Below, piece after piece: positions 52,307 to 61,309 of a stretch of 64,000 bases of DNA. Under the pieces are notes generated by a model. It searched no databases and was not told the origin of the DNA. It saw only the letters and a list, made by a program, of their open reading frames with translations. The first letter of the stretch is position 1; every line of letters begins with the position of its first letter. The translations under genes were made by a program, and so were the position numbers. The DNA is from SB11 sp943370295 (lineage in GTDB: Bacteria > Bacteroidota > Bacteroidia > UBA8524): assembly GCA_943370295.1 (NCBI GenBank), contig CALRQL020000010.1, forward strand, positions 48,473 to 112,472, in the 5' to 3' direction.

Positions 52307-52732
52307 ATGATGACAGTTAATATTTATCTGAACTACGAAGGCAAATCAGAAGAAGCCTTTAATTTTTATAAATCAGTTTTCGGTGGTGAATTTGCTGCAG
52401 TAATGCGTATAAAAGATATGCCCGGAAACGAACACCTTCCTGCTGCTGAACAGGAGATGATTATGCATATATCATTACCTATTAGTGATACTACAATGCT
52501 GATGGCCACCGATTTCTTACCATCTATGGAAAACCTGAAACTGATAGCAGGTAATAACCATCATATCTCACTTTCACCCGATAGCGAAGCTGAAGCCCGC
52601 AGGTTGTTCAATGGGCTTTCGGCAGGGGGCAATATCACCATGCCACTAGAAAAAATGGTTTGGGGAGCTTTGTACGGGTCATTTACCGATAAATACGGAA
52701 TTAATTGGATGATTAATTTTGATGTAAACTAA
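52307..52732 (+). CDS. PhnB-type VOC protein
   Basis: The 141-residue protein has the PhnB start IYLNYEGKSEEAFNFYKSVF, HHISLSPDSEAEARRLFNGL and the end WGALYGSFTDKYGINWMINF. Its fold is the same as the previous gene but of the PhnB subtype. A hairpin follows its stop. Confidence 0.9.
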   Translation: MMTVNIYLNYEGKSEEAFNFYKSVFGGEFAAVMRIKDMPGNEHLPAAEQEMIMHISLPISDTTMLMATDFLPSMENLKLIAGNNHHISLSPDSEAEARRLFNGLSAGGNITMPLEKMVWGALYGSFTDKYGINWMINFDVN

Positions 52733-52752
52733 CTGGTTGAAATATAATCCAT

Positions 52753-52779
52753 GCAACGAGCTTTTTTAAAGCTCGTTGC
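52753..52779 (+). terminator. Hairpin between the VOC and DUF1801 genes
   Basis: Perfect 12-bp stem GCAACGAGCTTT / AAAGCTCGTTGC around three T residues. It lies before the DUF1801 start and could end part of the transcripts. The T-run is internal, not after the stem, so it may instead be a REP-like palindrome. Confidence 0.55.
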
Positions 52780-52789
52780 CATTTACAAT

Positions 52790-53173
52790 ATGGCAAAAAC
52801 AGATACTGAGAAAGTGAATGAATACATGGCGGCACTTAACCACCCGTTAAAGGCTGAAATGGAAATGGTGCGCAGTATAATCAATCATGCATCAGATAAA
52901 ATTGCAGAACGGGTAAAATGGAACTCGCCAAGTTTTTATTATAAAAACGACCCAAAAAAAGACTTAGCTGCTGTGCATACCCGCGCACAGGATTGTGTGC
53001 ATGTTGTGTTTGTGTTTTATAACGGCGACATGATACACGAAAGTAACGGCTTACTTGAGGGGGACTATAAAGACAGGCGCATGGCAAAATTTTACAGCAT
53101 GCAAGATGTGATGGATAAAAAAGTATCGCTTGAAAAAGTAGTGCAAGAATGGGTAGCACTTATCGAAAAATAA
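52790..53173 (+). CDS. DUF1801 domain protein
   Basis: The 127-residue product starts at the ATG at 52,790 (MAKTDTEKVNEYMAAL). It matches the family in NHPLKAEMEMVRSIINHASD, the VKWNSPSFYY motif and the final KVVQEWVALI. A frame open to 52,751 passes through the hairpin and is less likely. It follows the two VOC genes, as is common in Bacteroidota stress clusters. Confidence 0.8.
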   Translation: MAKTDTEKVNEYMAALNHPLKAEMEMVRSIINHASDKIAERVKWNSPSFYYKNDPKKDLAAVHTRAQDCVHVVFVFYNGDMIHESNGLLEGDYKDRRMAKFYSMQDVMDKKVSLEKVVQEWVALIEK

Positions 53174-53201
53174 ATCAGCAAAACTATTAATGATAATTCC
53201 T

Positions 53202-53582
53202 ATGAAAACAATTAAAATACTATACTGGGTTTTTACTGCATTGTTTGCAGCATTTATGATTTTTTCTGCCACCGGCAATATAATGGTTGATGAGCAATCG
53301 GTGAAGTTTTTGGGTGATTACTTAAAATACCCTGTGTATTTTATCCCTTTTATCGGCTGGGCAAAACTACTGGGTTCTATTGCGATTTTAGTACCTGGTT
53401 TTCCTAGAATCAAAGAATGGGCTTATGCAGGCTTATTCTTTGATTTGGCAGGAGCCACTTATTCGTTGCTTGCTATCGGGACACCCGCAAGCCAGGTTGC
53501 AGGCATGGTGTTACCCGTGGCATTGGGGTCAGCCTCTTATTGGTTATACCACAAAAAATTAAAGCAGTCACAAATACATTAA
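53202..53582 (+). CDS. DoxX-family membrane protein
   Basis: The 126-residue protein has the start MKTIKILYWVFTALFAAFMI and four hydrophobic helices; FIPFIGWAKLLGSIAILVPG is the DoxX-type second helix with a conserved KLLG. DoxX proteins are quinone- or thiosulfate-linked oxidoreductase parts of uncertain role. It is sixth in the cluster. Confidence 0.85.
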   Translation: MKTIKILYWVFTALFAAFMIFSATGNIMVDEQSVKFLGDYLKYPVYFIPFIGWAKLLGSIAILVPGFPRIKEWAYAGLFFDLAGATYSLLAIGTPASQVAGMVLPVALGSASYWLYHKKLKQSQIH

Positions 53583-53603
53583 TCTTTTATAAACTGTACG
53601 AGT

Positions 53604-53813
53604 ATGGCAGAAATATTTAAAACCAACGTGCAGCAGAATAAACAGGCCGAAAAGTTAAAAGCCGAGCTAAGCAATTATTTTCCCGGCAGTAAAATCAATT
53701 TTGATTTAGAAGACTGTGATAAAATACTGCGAGTTGAGGGAGAAAATATTACTGCTGCAAAGGTTGTTGAACTGGTTGAGAAAAGAGGTTTTTATTGCAC
53801 AGAACTGGCCTAA
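53604..53813 (+). CDS. Small ferredoxin-fold protein, HMA-like without metal motif
   Basis: The 69-residue product (MAEIFKTNVQQNKQAEKLKA ... EKRGFYCTELA) has the beta-alpha-beta pattern of heavy-metal-associated domains but lacks CxxC. It closes the cluster. Function unknown. Confidence 0.6.
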   Translation: MAEIFKTNVQQNKQAEKLKAELSNYFPGSKINFDLEDCDKILRVEGENITAAKVVELVEKRGFYCTELA

Positions 53814-54129
53814 AAAACCAAGGTATCAACACAATAGTTAAAACAGTGCAAACGGGCTTGAAATTTTAAAGTGCCTATAAATAAGGTTGTTACGCTTGTT
53901 TTGGTAGCTTCCTATTGCAAGCAATACGTTAAAAAGCAATACATTTGTATCACTAAACATTTAAGTCCATGAACTAATTAGCTCCGCCACTCCTAAGTTA
54001 TCTGCATCAAAAGGCAGTGGCAAATCATTTAGCTTTTTCAAGCTGTTTATCAATCCCACTATTAATGGCCTTATCAATTAGAGCCAAGGGGTTATTGTTT
54101 CAATTTCAAAACCAAAACAAGTATTTAAA
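53814..54129. other. Intergenic region with a possible promoter, no gene
   Basis: These 316 bases carry TACATTTG at 53,940-53,947 (a -7-like box without a good -33). A short 21-codon minus-strand stretch, NPLALIDKAINSGIDKQLEK then AK and a stop, may be the end of a lost gene. Nothing else is supported. Confidence 0.5.
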
Positions 54130-55530
54130 ATGACAAGCGAAAGTCAGAAAACCGCAAGGTTATCAAACTATGTAACAATTATTAAGTCGGCCTTAAAGGG
54201 AGAAGAGTATGATTATACCTCTATCAACCTTCGGAAAGCAGTTTTTTTGCTGGCCATTCCCATGATTTTAGAGTTGAGCTTAGAAAGCGTATTTGCCGTG
54301 GTAGATATGTTTTTTGTTGGCAAACTGGGAAAAAATGCAATCACCACAGTAGGTCTCACAGAATCGGTGATAACACTGGTGTATTCAATAGCCATGGGGC
54401 TAAGTATTGGTGCTACCGCATTAGTAGCGCGCCGTGTGGGCGAGAAAAACCCTCAAGCCGCTGCCCATGCAGGGGCGCAAGTATTAATTATAACCCTTAT
54501 TGTTACTGCCATTGTAAGCATCATAGGCGTTGTATTTGCTTCTGACATACTTACCCTGATGGGCGGTAATGAAGAAGTAGTGAGAGAGGGCACCATTTTT
54601 ACCCAAATTATGTTTGGGGGTAGTTTGGCCATTATGCTGTTGTTTATTATCAACGGGATATTCCGTGGTGCCGGCGATGCCACCATGGCTATGAAAAGTC
54701 TTTGGATAGCCAGTATTATTAACATTATCCTTTGCCCCATATTTATAAACATTTGGGGGCTTAAAGGCGCTGCAATTGCCACGGTAATTGGCCGCAGCAC
54801 AGGGGTATTGTACCAGTGCTACCATTTATTTAATGGTAAAGGAAGTTTACGATTGCTTAAACAACACTTTACCGTTGATATGGCAGTTGTAAAATCGCTG
54901 CTAAATGTAGCATGGCCTGCAACTTTGCAGTTTTTTATTGCCAGCGGTAGTTGGATTGTACTTACCCGCTTGGTAGCTGAAACAGGCGGAACCAATGCAT
55001 CGGCAGGTTACCAAATTGCTATCCGCAACGTAATATTTTTTATTCTGCCTGCATGGGGGCTTAGCAACGCCGCAGCAACGCTGGTGGGGCAAAACCTTGG
55101 AGCAAACAGGGTGGATAGGGCTGAACAAAGCGTGATGCTTACAGCAAAATATAATGCCATATTTATGAGCTTTGTAATGCTGCTGTTTATATTCTTCTCA
55201 GTGCCTATTATCAGCTTGTTCTCACAAGAAGAAGCCGTAATAGCATACGGAGCCAAAGCCCTGCAAATAATTGGGACAGGGTATATTTTTTACGGGATAG
55301 GCATGGTGATGACACAGGCACTAAATGGTGCAGGCGACTCAAGAACCCCAACGGTAATTAATTTTATCGGCTTTTGGGTGTTTCAAATACCTTTTGCATA
55401 TTTCTTGGCCAAAGGATTAGATCTTAAAACCACAGGGGCATTTATTGCAGTGCCCGTTGCTGAAACCTTGATTGCCATTATTGCTTGGTACTACTTTAAG
55501 CGTGGCAAATGGAAAGAAGTGAAGGTGTAA
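54130..55530 (+). CDS. MATE-family efflux transporter
   Basis: The 466-residue protein has twelve hydrophobic segments in two MatE halves. The first begins VFLLAIPMILELSLESVFAV with VDMFFVGKLG, and the second LLNVAWPATLQFFIASGSWI. Internal symmetry and the charged N-terminal tail of about 45 residues are usual in this type. It exports cationic drugs against Na+ or H+. Confidence 0.95.
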   Translation: MTSESQKTARLSNYVTIIKSALKGEEYDYTSINLRKAVFLLAIPMILELSLESVFAVVDMFFVGKLGKNAITTVGLTESVITLVYSIAMGLSIGATALVARRVGEKNPQAAAHAGAQVLIITLIVTAIVSIIGVVFASDILTLMGGNEEVVREGTIFTQIMFGGSLAIMLLFIINGIFRGAGDATMAMKSLWIASIINIILCPIFINIWGLKGAAIATVIGRSTGVLYQCYHLFNGKGSLRLLKQHFTVDMAVVKSLLNVAWPATLQFFIASGSWIVLTRLVAETGGTNASAGYQIAIRNVIFFILPAWGLSNAAATLVGQNLGANRVDRAEQSVMLTAKYNAIFMSFVMLLFIFFSVPIISLFSQEEAVIAYGAKALQIIGTGYIFYGIGMVMTQALNGAGDSRTPTVINFIGFWVFQIPFAYFLAKGLDLKTTGAFIAVPVAETLIAIIAWYYFKRGKWKEVKV

Positions 55531-55541
55531 CAACGCTTTGC

Positions 55542-55585
55542 AAAAAAAAACAGCCGACAGAATATTCTGTCGGCTGTTTTTTTTG
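55542..55585. terminator. Bidirectional terminator
   Basis: A perfect 14-bp palindrome (ACAGCCGACAGAAT and its complement) with A9 before and T8 after. It lies between convergent genes and serves both. Confidence 0.9.
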
Positions 55586-55596
55586 AGGGTATTAAA

Positions 55597-56415
55597 TTAT
55601 TTGGCCACCTTTTGCACTACATTAACACCGGGGGCGTTAATGTGCAAAATGTATAAGCCTTTAGCTACTTCTTCGGTATTAAGTTCTGTTACAGTGCCTG
55701 TAAATACAGTTTCGGCTACCAGTTTACCATCAAGAGTAAACAACTTCACAGTAGCATTTTCAAAAGTTTGCTCACCTTTATCAACATAAATAGTATTGGT
55801 AAAAGGTACAGGATACACTTTTAAGCCAGCTTGTTCAGGAGTAAACACATTTAGCTTGCCATCTTCGCCTACGCTAAGCGATGAAGTAAATACATTATCG
55901 CCTGCATCGGCAGAACCGTTGTTATTAGTTGCCAAAAATGCACCGTAAAAAGTAACAGGCCCGCTGCCCGCAGCAGGAGCAGTCCATGTAAACGTCCATG
56001 TTTTAGAGCCACCGGCACCGGTGGTTCCTGTAAACGAGTGAGTAATGTACTTATTGCTGCTTACCTGTGTATTAGCATCAGCGGCACCCATTGTTCCGGC
56101 AGCGCTGCCATCAGCCTTTTGGGGCGAAACCTGGAAACCGAATTTAGCCACCCCTGCTTGGGTAATAGCAGCAGTGATTTGATATTGGCTGCCGGGAACG
56201 TAGCCGGTAGCAGGAATGTTGCTCGTAATCATACTGGCTCGGGGAGTTACAGTACCACCGTGGCAACCGTTTTGTGAACAGGTAGCACCATCAAACGGAG
56301 ATCCTGAGTTGCCTTGCGGCGCACCTGTTGCATTGCTATGCCCTACATTGGGGTTGATAGAAATGATGACAAAGCTAAAAATAGCAATAACAATAAATGT
56401 GTAGATGTACTTCAT
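55597..56415 (-). CDS. Secreted T9SS protein with a choice-of-anchor V-like domain
   Basis: The 272-residue protein starts at the ATG at 56,415, with signal peptide YIYTFIVIAIFSFVIISINP. The domain has a conserved Cys pair (SPFDGATCSQNGCHGG), a haem-like CxxCH-type spacing, and FGFQVSPQKADGSAAGTMGA. The end, LKVYPVPFTNTIYVD and GLYILHIN, is the type A sorting domain. It is a surface or secreted protein. Confidence 0.85.
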   Translation of the reverse strand: MKYIYTFIVIAIFSFVIISINPNVGHSNATGAPQGNSGSPFDGATCSQNGCHGGTVTPRASMITSNIPATGYVPGSQYQITAAITQAGVAKFGFQVSPQKADGSAAGTMGAADANTQVSSNKYITHSFTGTTGAGGSKTWTFTWTAPAAGSGPVTFYGAFLATNNNGSADAGDNVFTSSLSVGEDGKLNVFTPEQAGLKVYPVPFTNTIYVDKGEQTFENATVKLFTLDGKLVAETVFTGTVTELNTEEVAKGLYILHINAPGVNVVQKVAK

Positions 56416-56442
56416 ACAGTTTTCAAATTTTAAGTAAAATAA

Positions 56443-56474
56443 AAAATCCTTGTCAAACTTTGACAAGGATTTTA
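56443..56474 (-). terminator. Terminator of the peroxiredoxin gene
   Basis: Stem AAAATCCTTGTCAAA / TTTGACAAGGATTTT, in the gap after the peroxiredoxin stop at 56,504 on the minus strand. Confidence 0.85.
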
Positions 56475-56503
56475 TAAAAAACGTTCGTGTGTTATGTGTT
56501 AAA

Positions 56504-57151
56504 TTATTGGTGAGAGCTCAAATATTTAGCTACACCCTCAGCATCAGCAACCATACCATCTTGGCCTTTTTCCCAATCAGCAGGGCATACTTCGCCTTTT
56601 TCTTCGTGGAAAAGTAGTGCATCAACCATACGCAAAGTTTCATCAACACTGCGACCCAATGGCAAATCGTTTACCACTTGGTGGCGCACGGTACCTTCTT
56701 TGTCAATTAAGAACAAACCACGGTAAGCAACAGCTTCGTCACCTTTATCGCTCACAAATACCATGTGTCCTTCTTCGTTGTAATCGTAATGACCGGCCAA
56801 TACACCATAGTTCATAGCGATGGTTTTCTCCAAATCAGCTACCAACGGGAAGGTAACTCCTTGAATACCGCCTTTGTCTTGGGGAGTATTTAACCAAGCC
56901 CAGTGGCTAAATTTAGAGTCGATTGAGCAACCTACCACTTGCACACCGCGAGCTTCAAAATCAGCTAAACGTTTTTGGAAGGCAAGAATTTCTGTTGGAC
57001 AAACAAAAGTGAAGTCTAACGGGTAAAAGAAAAACACTACGTGTTTTTGACCAATGTATTGAGCCAATGAGAATTTTTCTGCAAAATCGCCACCGTTTAC
57101 AACGGCATCTGCTTCAAAATAAGGGGCTTTTTTTCCTACTAATACTGACAT
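56504..57151 (-). CDS. 2-Cys peroxiredoxin (AhpC/TSA)
   Basis: The 215-residue enzyme has the peroxidatic Cys in FFYPLDFTFVCPTEI and the resolving Cys in GEVCPADWEKGQ. It reduces peroxides with thioredoxin or AhpF. The fold is complete. A TACTTTTG box at 57,206-57,199 is a likely -7 element without a clear -33. Confidence 0.95.
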   Translation of the reverse strand: MSVLVGKKAPYFEADAVVNGGDFAEKFSLAQYIGQKHVVFFFYPLDFTFVCPTEILAFQKRLADFEARGVQVVGCSIDSKFSHWAWLNTPQDKGGIQGVTFPLVADLEKTIAMNYGVLAGHYDYNEEGHMVFVSDKGDEAVAYRGLFLIDKEGTVRHQVVNDLPLGRSVDETLRMVDALLFHEEKGEVCPADWEKGQDGMVADAEGVAKYLSSHQ

Positions 57152-57248
57152 TGTGTTTTAATTTTTTTAGATTAACAGAATACGTGAAATTTGGTTTGCA
57201 AAAGTACAACTTTGTAAAGCTTCTAAATAAAATAATTGTTAGCACAGG

Positions 57249-58244
57249 ATGAGAAAACTCCTAAAATCAAAAATATATCTTTTAGTTCTTTTAACCACCG
57301 CAGCCATTGCCTTTGGCACTTTTGGTTACATGATAATTGAAGGATATACCTTTTTAGAGGCGTTGTATATGACCATCATCACCCTTTCAACAACAGGGTT
57401 TGGTGAAATACGGCCCTTATCAGAAGCGGGTCGTTTGTTTACCATCGTGCTATTAATACTTACACTTAGCATTTTAGCCTATTCATTGGGTTCGTTATCG
57501 TCATACCTGATGGATGGGGATTTTTTATTACAGATTAGAAAACGGCGAGCAAGAAACCAAACCAAACACATGCAAAACCACATAATCATTTGCGGGTATG
57601 GCCGCAACGGCCAAAAAGCGGCTGAAATGTTTGATGTTCACAAAATACCCTATGTGGTGATTGAAGAAAACCACGAAAGGGCTGCACTACTGCGCGAAAA
57701 AAACGTCACAGTGTTTGAAGAAAACGCATTAGACGACGAGGTATTGAAAGCAGCAGGCATAATGCACGCCAAAGCGCTACTTAGCTCGCTGCCCAACGAT
57801 ACTGATAATCTTTACATTGTATTATCGGCAAGGGAAATGAACCGAAAATTAACCATTATTAGCCGTGCCAGCAACGACGGAGTGGAGAAAAAGCTGAAAA
57901 TTGCCGGTGCAAGCAGTGTAGTAAAACCCGATACCATTGGCGGCACCCACATGGCACAATTGGTAATTAACCCGGATGTTAAAGAGTTTATTGATTTTGT
58001 ATCGTACGATGCAGAAAATACGTTTAAAGAAATAGAAGTACGCGAATACCCGAAACTATGCGGCAAACCATTGCGTGAAATACGTAAACACGTTGAGTTG
58101 GATGTGAGTGTTATAGGTTTAAAAAACCAAGAGGGTAAATACATGATTAATCCATCATCAGAAACTTTGATGCAAGAGGGGCAACAACTGATAATTATGG
58201 CTAATACCGAGCAGCTAAAAAACTTTAAACAACAATTTGCCTGA
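57249..58244 (+). CDS. Two-helix K+ channel with TrkA-N domain
   Basis: The 331-residue protein has two transmembrane helices, with the pore MTIITLSTTGFGEIRPLS between them. The filter reads TTGFGE, not TVGYGD, as in many bacterial potassium channels. A cytoplasmic TrkA-N domain follows (IIICGYGRNGQKAAEMFD) and ends with a TrkA-C-like domain. The next gene starts 21 bases after the stop. Confidence 0.9.
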   Translation: MRKLLKSKIYLLVLLTTAAIAFGTFGYMIIEGYTFLEALYMTIITLSTTGFGEIRPLSEAGRLFTIVLLILTLSILAYSLGSLSSYLMDGDFLLQIRKRRARNQTKHMQNHIIICGYGRNGQKAAEMFDVHKIPYVVIEENHERAALLREKNVTVFEENALDDEVLKAAGIMHAKALLSSLPNDTDNLYIVLSAREMNRKLTIISRASNDGVEKKLKIAGASSVVKPDTIGGTHMAQLVINPDVKEFIDFVSYDAENTFKEIEVREYPKLCGKPLREIRKHVELDVSVIGLKNQEGKYMINPSSETLMQEGQQLIIMANTEQLKNFKQQFA

Positions 58245-58265
58245 TATTTGCAGAGCAAAATAAGC

Positions 58266-59756
58266 ATGATACGTCAGTTACAACACAGTTTTTCTGTAAA
58301 CGCCACCCGTGCGGCATTTTACATACTCGGCACGTTTTATACATACGCACAGCTGAGCCAAAGGGCGCACGCAATAGCCAAATGGCTACAGCTACAAAAC
58401 CCGCACCGCAAACCGGTTGGTATTATAGCCGCTGATGAGTTTGATACCTACGCAAGCCTTTGCGGCATATTACTGAGCGGGGCACCCTATGTGCCCATAT
58501 TGCCCGATTACCCAAAAGACCGCAGCCAAAGTATTATTGAGCAGGCCGGTATAGCAATAGTACTTAGTCCCATACCCGCAAGTAGCTTGGTAAATACTAT
58601 AACTACCGCAATCCCCATAGTCGAAACCAATAGCATTCCTGTTTCTAACGAAGAATTTATACTGCCTGAAATAAGCAATACTGACCTTGCATACATACTG
58701 TTTACATCGGGAAGTACGGGCAAGCCCAAAGGAGTGCCGCTAACACATGGCAACCTGTCGGCGTTTATGGATTCCTTTTTTGCATTGGGATATGATATAA
58801 CCCCAAACGACCGCTTTTTGCAAATGTTTGATTTGACATTCGACCTTTCGGTGATGTCATACCTTGCTCCCTTGTTAAAAGGTGCCTGTGTGTATCCTGT
58901 ACCCGTAGAAGGGATGAAATACATGAGTATTTACACTTTGCTTGAGGATCAGGAAATAACATTCAGTCTTATGGTGCCTTCAATGCTTAGTTATCTGCGC
59001 CCCTATTTTGAAGATATAAACTTACCTAAGCTGCGCCATTCATTATTTTGTGGAGAGGCCTTGTATGCTGATATAGCCTCAGAGTGGCAACAATGCGTTC
59101 CCAATGCGTTAATTCAGAACGTTTACGGGCCTACTGAAGCCACCATTTTTTGTCTTACATACGATTGTGTTGGCGAAATAAAACAATACAATGGCATGGT
59201 ATGTATTGGCAACCCCATGAAAAATGTAGGTACTTTGGTTGTAAACGAGGAGAATGGACCCTTTGCGGAAGGGGAGAAGGGCGAATTGTGTTTAACAGGT
59301 GAACAAGTAACACCCGGGTATTTGAATAACCCTGAGAAGAATGCGGAGGCGTTTTTTATCCATAACAACAAACGTTATTACCGTACAGGCGATATTGTGT
59401 ACGCTGATGCCGACGGTGATTATATGTATTGTGGTCGTGCTGATTATCAGGTGAAGGTAAAAGGCGGCTTTAGAGTTGAGCTGAACGAGGTAGAAGCACA
59501 CGCACGCAATTATACCCAATTGAGCGGAGTAGCAGCAGTGGCCCCCGTAAATGCAATGGGCATTGCACAGATACACTTATACCTTGAAGGTTTCAACGGC
59601 GATACCACCGAAGTTTACGCATATCTTAAAACCCAAATGCCCGATTATATGTTGCCCGAACAGATAGTATCTATTGAGATATTTCCCTTAAATAGTAATG
59701 GAAAGGTAGATAGGAAGGCATTGACCAATTGGCTATCACAGGCCGCCAACTCGTAA
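58266..59756 (+). CDS. Stand-alone adenylation enzyme (DltA-like)
   Basis: The start is the ATG at 58,266 (MIRQLQHSFSVNATRAAF); a TTG at 58,248 is less likely. It is 496 residues with the adenylation motifs: P-loop LFTSGSTGKPKGVPLTH, core YGPTEATIFCLT, YRTGDIVYADADG, and catalytic Lys in NSNGKVDRKAL. The nearest known type is DltA (D-Ala activation) or amino-acid-adenylating enzymes. No carrier protein gene is beside it. The substrate is unknown. Confidence 0.85.
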   Translation: MIRQLQHSFSVNATRAAFYILGTFYTYAQLSQRAHAIAKWLQLQNPHRKPVGIIAADEFDTYASLCGILLSGAPYVPILPDYPKDRSQSIIEQAGIAIVLSPIPASSLVNTITTAIPIVETNSIPVSNEEFILPEISNTDLAYILFTSGSTGKPKGVPLTHGNLSAFMDSFFALGYDITPNDRFLQMFDLTFDLSVMSYLAPLLKGACVYPVPVEGMKYMSIYTLLEDQEITFSLMVPSMLSYLRPYFEDINLPKLRHSLFCGEALYADIASEWQQCVPNALIQNVYGPTEATIFCLTYDCVGEIKQYNGMVCIGNPMKNVGTLVVNEENGPFAEGEKGELCLTGEQVTPGYLNNPEKNAEAFFIHNNKRYYRTGDIVYADADGDYMYCGRADYQVKVKGGFRVELNEVEAHARNYTQLSGVAAVAPVNAMGIAQIHLYLEGFNGDTTEVYAYLKTQMPDYMLPEQIVSIEIFPLNSNGKVDRKALTNWLSQAANS

Positions 59757-59784
59757 CACGTACTTTTATAATTCCAACATAAAC

Positions 59785-59818
59785 AAAAAAGGCTTCTACA
59801 ACTGTAGAAGCCTTTTTT
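59785..59818. terminator. Bidirectional terminator
   Basis: Stem AAAAAAGGCTTCTACA / TGTAGAAGCCTTTTTT between convergent genes. Confidence 0.9.
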
Positions 59819-59836
59819 AGTATCAATTACTGCTAA

Positions 59837-61183
59837 TTAGCGAGTAACAGTGAATTTTTTAGAACCGATTACGGTATCACCTGATTTCAAAGTGTAGAAG
59901 TAAATACCGGGGTTAAACTCAGCAACTATTGAAGCAGTGTGGTCACCGGCTTCAACTTTTTCGTTGTTAAGTACTGTAGAAACTTTTTTACCCAATAGGT
60001 CATAAATTTCAATAGTTACATTACCGGCAGTTTTAACACCATAGTCGATAGACAAAATTTGTCCGTTAGCAACTGGGTTAGGGAATGCTTTACCCAAAGA
60101 GAAACCTAAGTCTTCAACTTCTTTAACGTTAACGGTAGAGTTACCAGATACACGCACTTGAGCGTTTACGTACATTGGAGAGTTGAAGGCAACACCGGGC
60201 ATAAAGCCGCTCCAGCCGTTGTTGGTTGTTTGACCGTAACGAGTGATGCTCCATAGGATAAGTGAGTTATCAGCAAAGTTGCGGCTACGCAAAGTAGCTG
60301 GCAAACCGCTGGTTAGAGCTACATAACGGTAACCGAAGTAGTTAACACCTTTAGCAGGTTTAACAAAACCACGAGATTCGATGGTATCTTCTGGGCTCCA
60401 AGCGTGACCAGGTTTGAAAGTTACTGTGTAACCAAACCAGCTGGCAGGGTTACGGCTGATAGCAGCACCGGTAGTACCTGAAATTGTAGTACCTACGTAT
60501 TCAACCATTGCACCTGAACCCCAACCGTTAGCACCCAAAGTGGTGGTATCGGCAGCAGTTAACAACACAGTTTTTGTCATAAATGGAGTAGAACCAGAAA
60601 GAGATGATTGGTTCAAACCATCAACAGTAGCATACAACATAGTATCACCGTTACCGAAGATTACACTACCGCGGGTGATGTTGTTAGCTTCAGAGTTTTT
60701 GTAGAAGCTGATGTAGCAAGTATCAACAACAGTAGGATCTGGATTGTTCCTACGGTATAGGTACAAGAAACCAACTGAATCCCAAGTGTATGAATCCCTT
60801 TGACCAAAGGTTAAGATAGGATTGTTAGGATCGCTGGGAACAGCAGCCCAGTTATCGTGCCTCAAGTCATACAAGTGACCGAAAGCGTGTGAAAACACAT
60901 AGTTTCTTTCGTTGTCAGAGTTTACGTTAACTACGGTTGAATCAGGGAACATCAAACTTACGTAGTTTTCGAAAGGACCTGTAGAGTTGTTACGAATAAA
61001 CTCTTCAGGGTCGAACCAACCATTTACACCTCCACCTTGTTTTGAAAAGCCGCCGCCGCCGAACTCAACTTTGTCAGCAGAGGGAAGACCTTTGTACTTT
61101 TGGGGAATTTCGATGGTCTGTTGTGCATTTGCCATCCCGTAGGTAGCAACTGCTAAAGCCAGTAACAGTACTTTTTTCATCAT
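59837..61183 (-). CDS. T9SS-secreted protein, paralog A
   Basis: The 448-residue protein has a signal peptide (KVLLLALAVATYGMANAQ). Its start could be either ATG at 61,183 or 61,180. It has the block HDNWAAVPSDPNNPILTFG, also seen in the next gene. The tail LGKAFPNPVANGQILSIDYG and PGIYFYTLKSGDTVI is a type A sorting domain. A promoter lies upstream. Confidence 0.85.
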   Translation of the reverse strand: MMKKVLLLALAVATYGMANAQQTIEIPQKYKGLPSADKVEFGGGGFSKQGGGVNGWFDPEEFIRNNSTGPFENYVSLMFPDSTVVNVNSDNERNYVFSHAFGHLYDLRHDNWAAVPSDPNNPILTFGQRDSYTWDSVGFLYLYRRNNPDPTVVDTCYISFYKNSEANNITRGSVIFGNGDTMLYATVDGLNQSSLSGSTPFMTKTVLLTAADTTTLGANGWGSGAMVEYVGTTISGTTGAAISRNPASWFGYTVTFKPGHAWSPEDTIESRGFVKPAKGVNYFGYRYVALTSGLPATLRSRNFADNSLILWSITRYGQTTNNGWSGFMPGVAFNSPMYVNAQVRVSGNSTVNVKEVEDLGFSLGKAFPNPVANGQILSIDYGVKTAGNVTIEIYDLLGKKVSTVLNNEKVEAGDHTASIVAEFNPGIYFYTLKSGDTVIGSKKFTVTR

Positions 61184-61200
61184 ATTGGTTTTTAAGATTG

Positions 61201-61230
61201 CAAAAATAATTAATTAAGTGTAATGTCAAA
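61201..61230 (-). promoter_or_regulatory. Promoter of paralog A
   Basis: On the minus strand TTTG (61,230-61,227) and TATTTTTG (61,208-61,201) are 18 bases apart, near consensus. The leader is short (about 12 bases). Confidence 0.7.
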
Positions 61231-61309
61231 TAATTGTTAAATGTTTTTGATACTCTACGCTATAAAAGACTTAGACCTTTTTTAAAATGTTGTAGCGATA
61301 TAAAATTTT

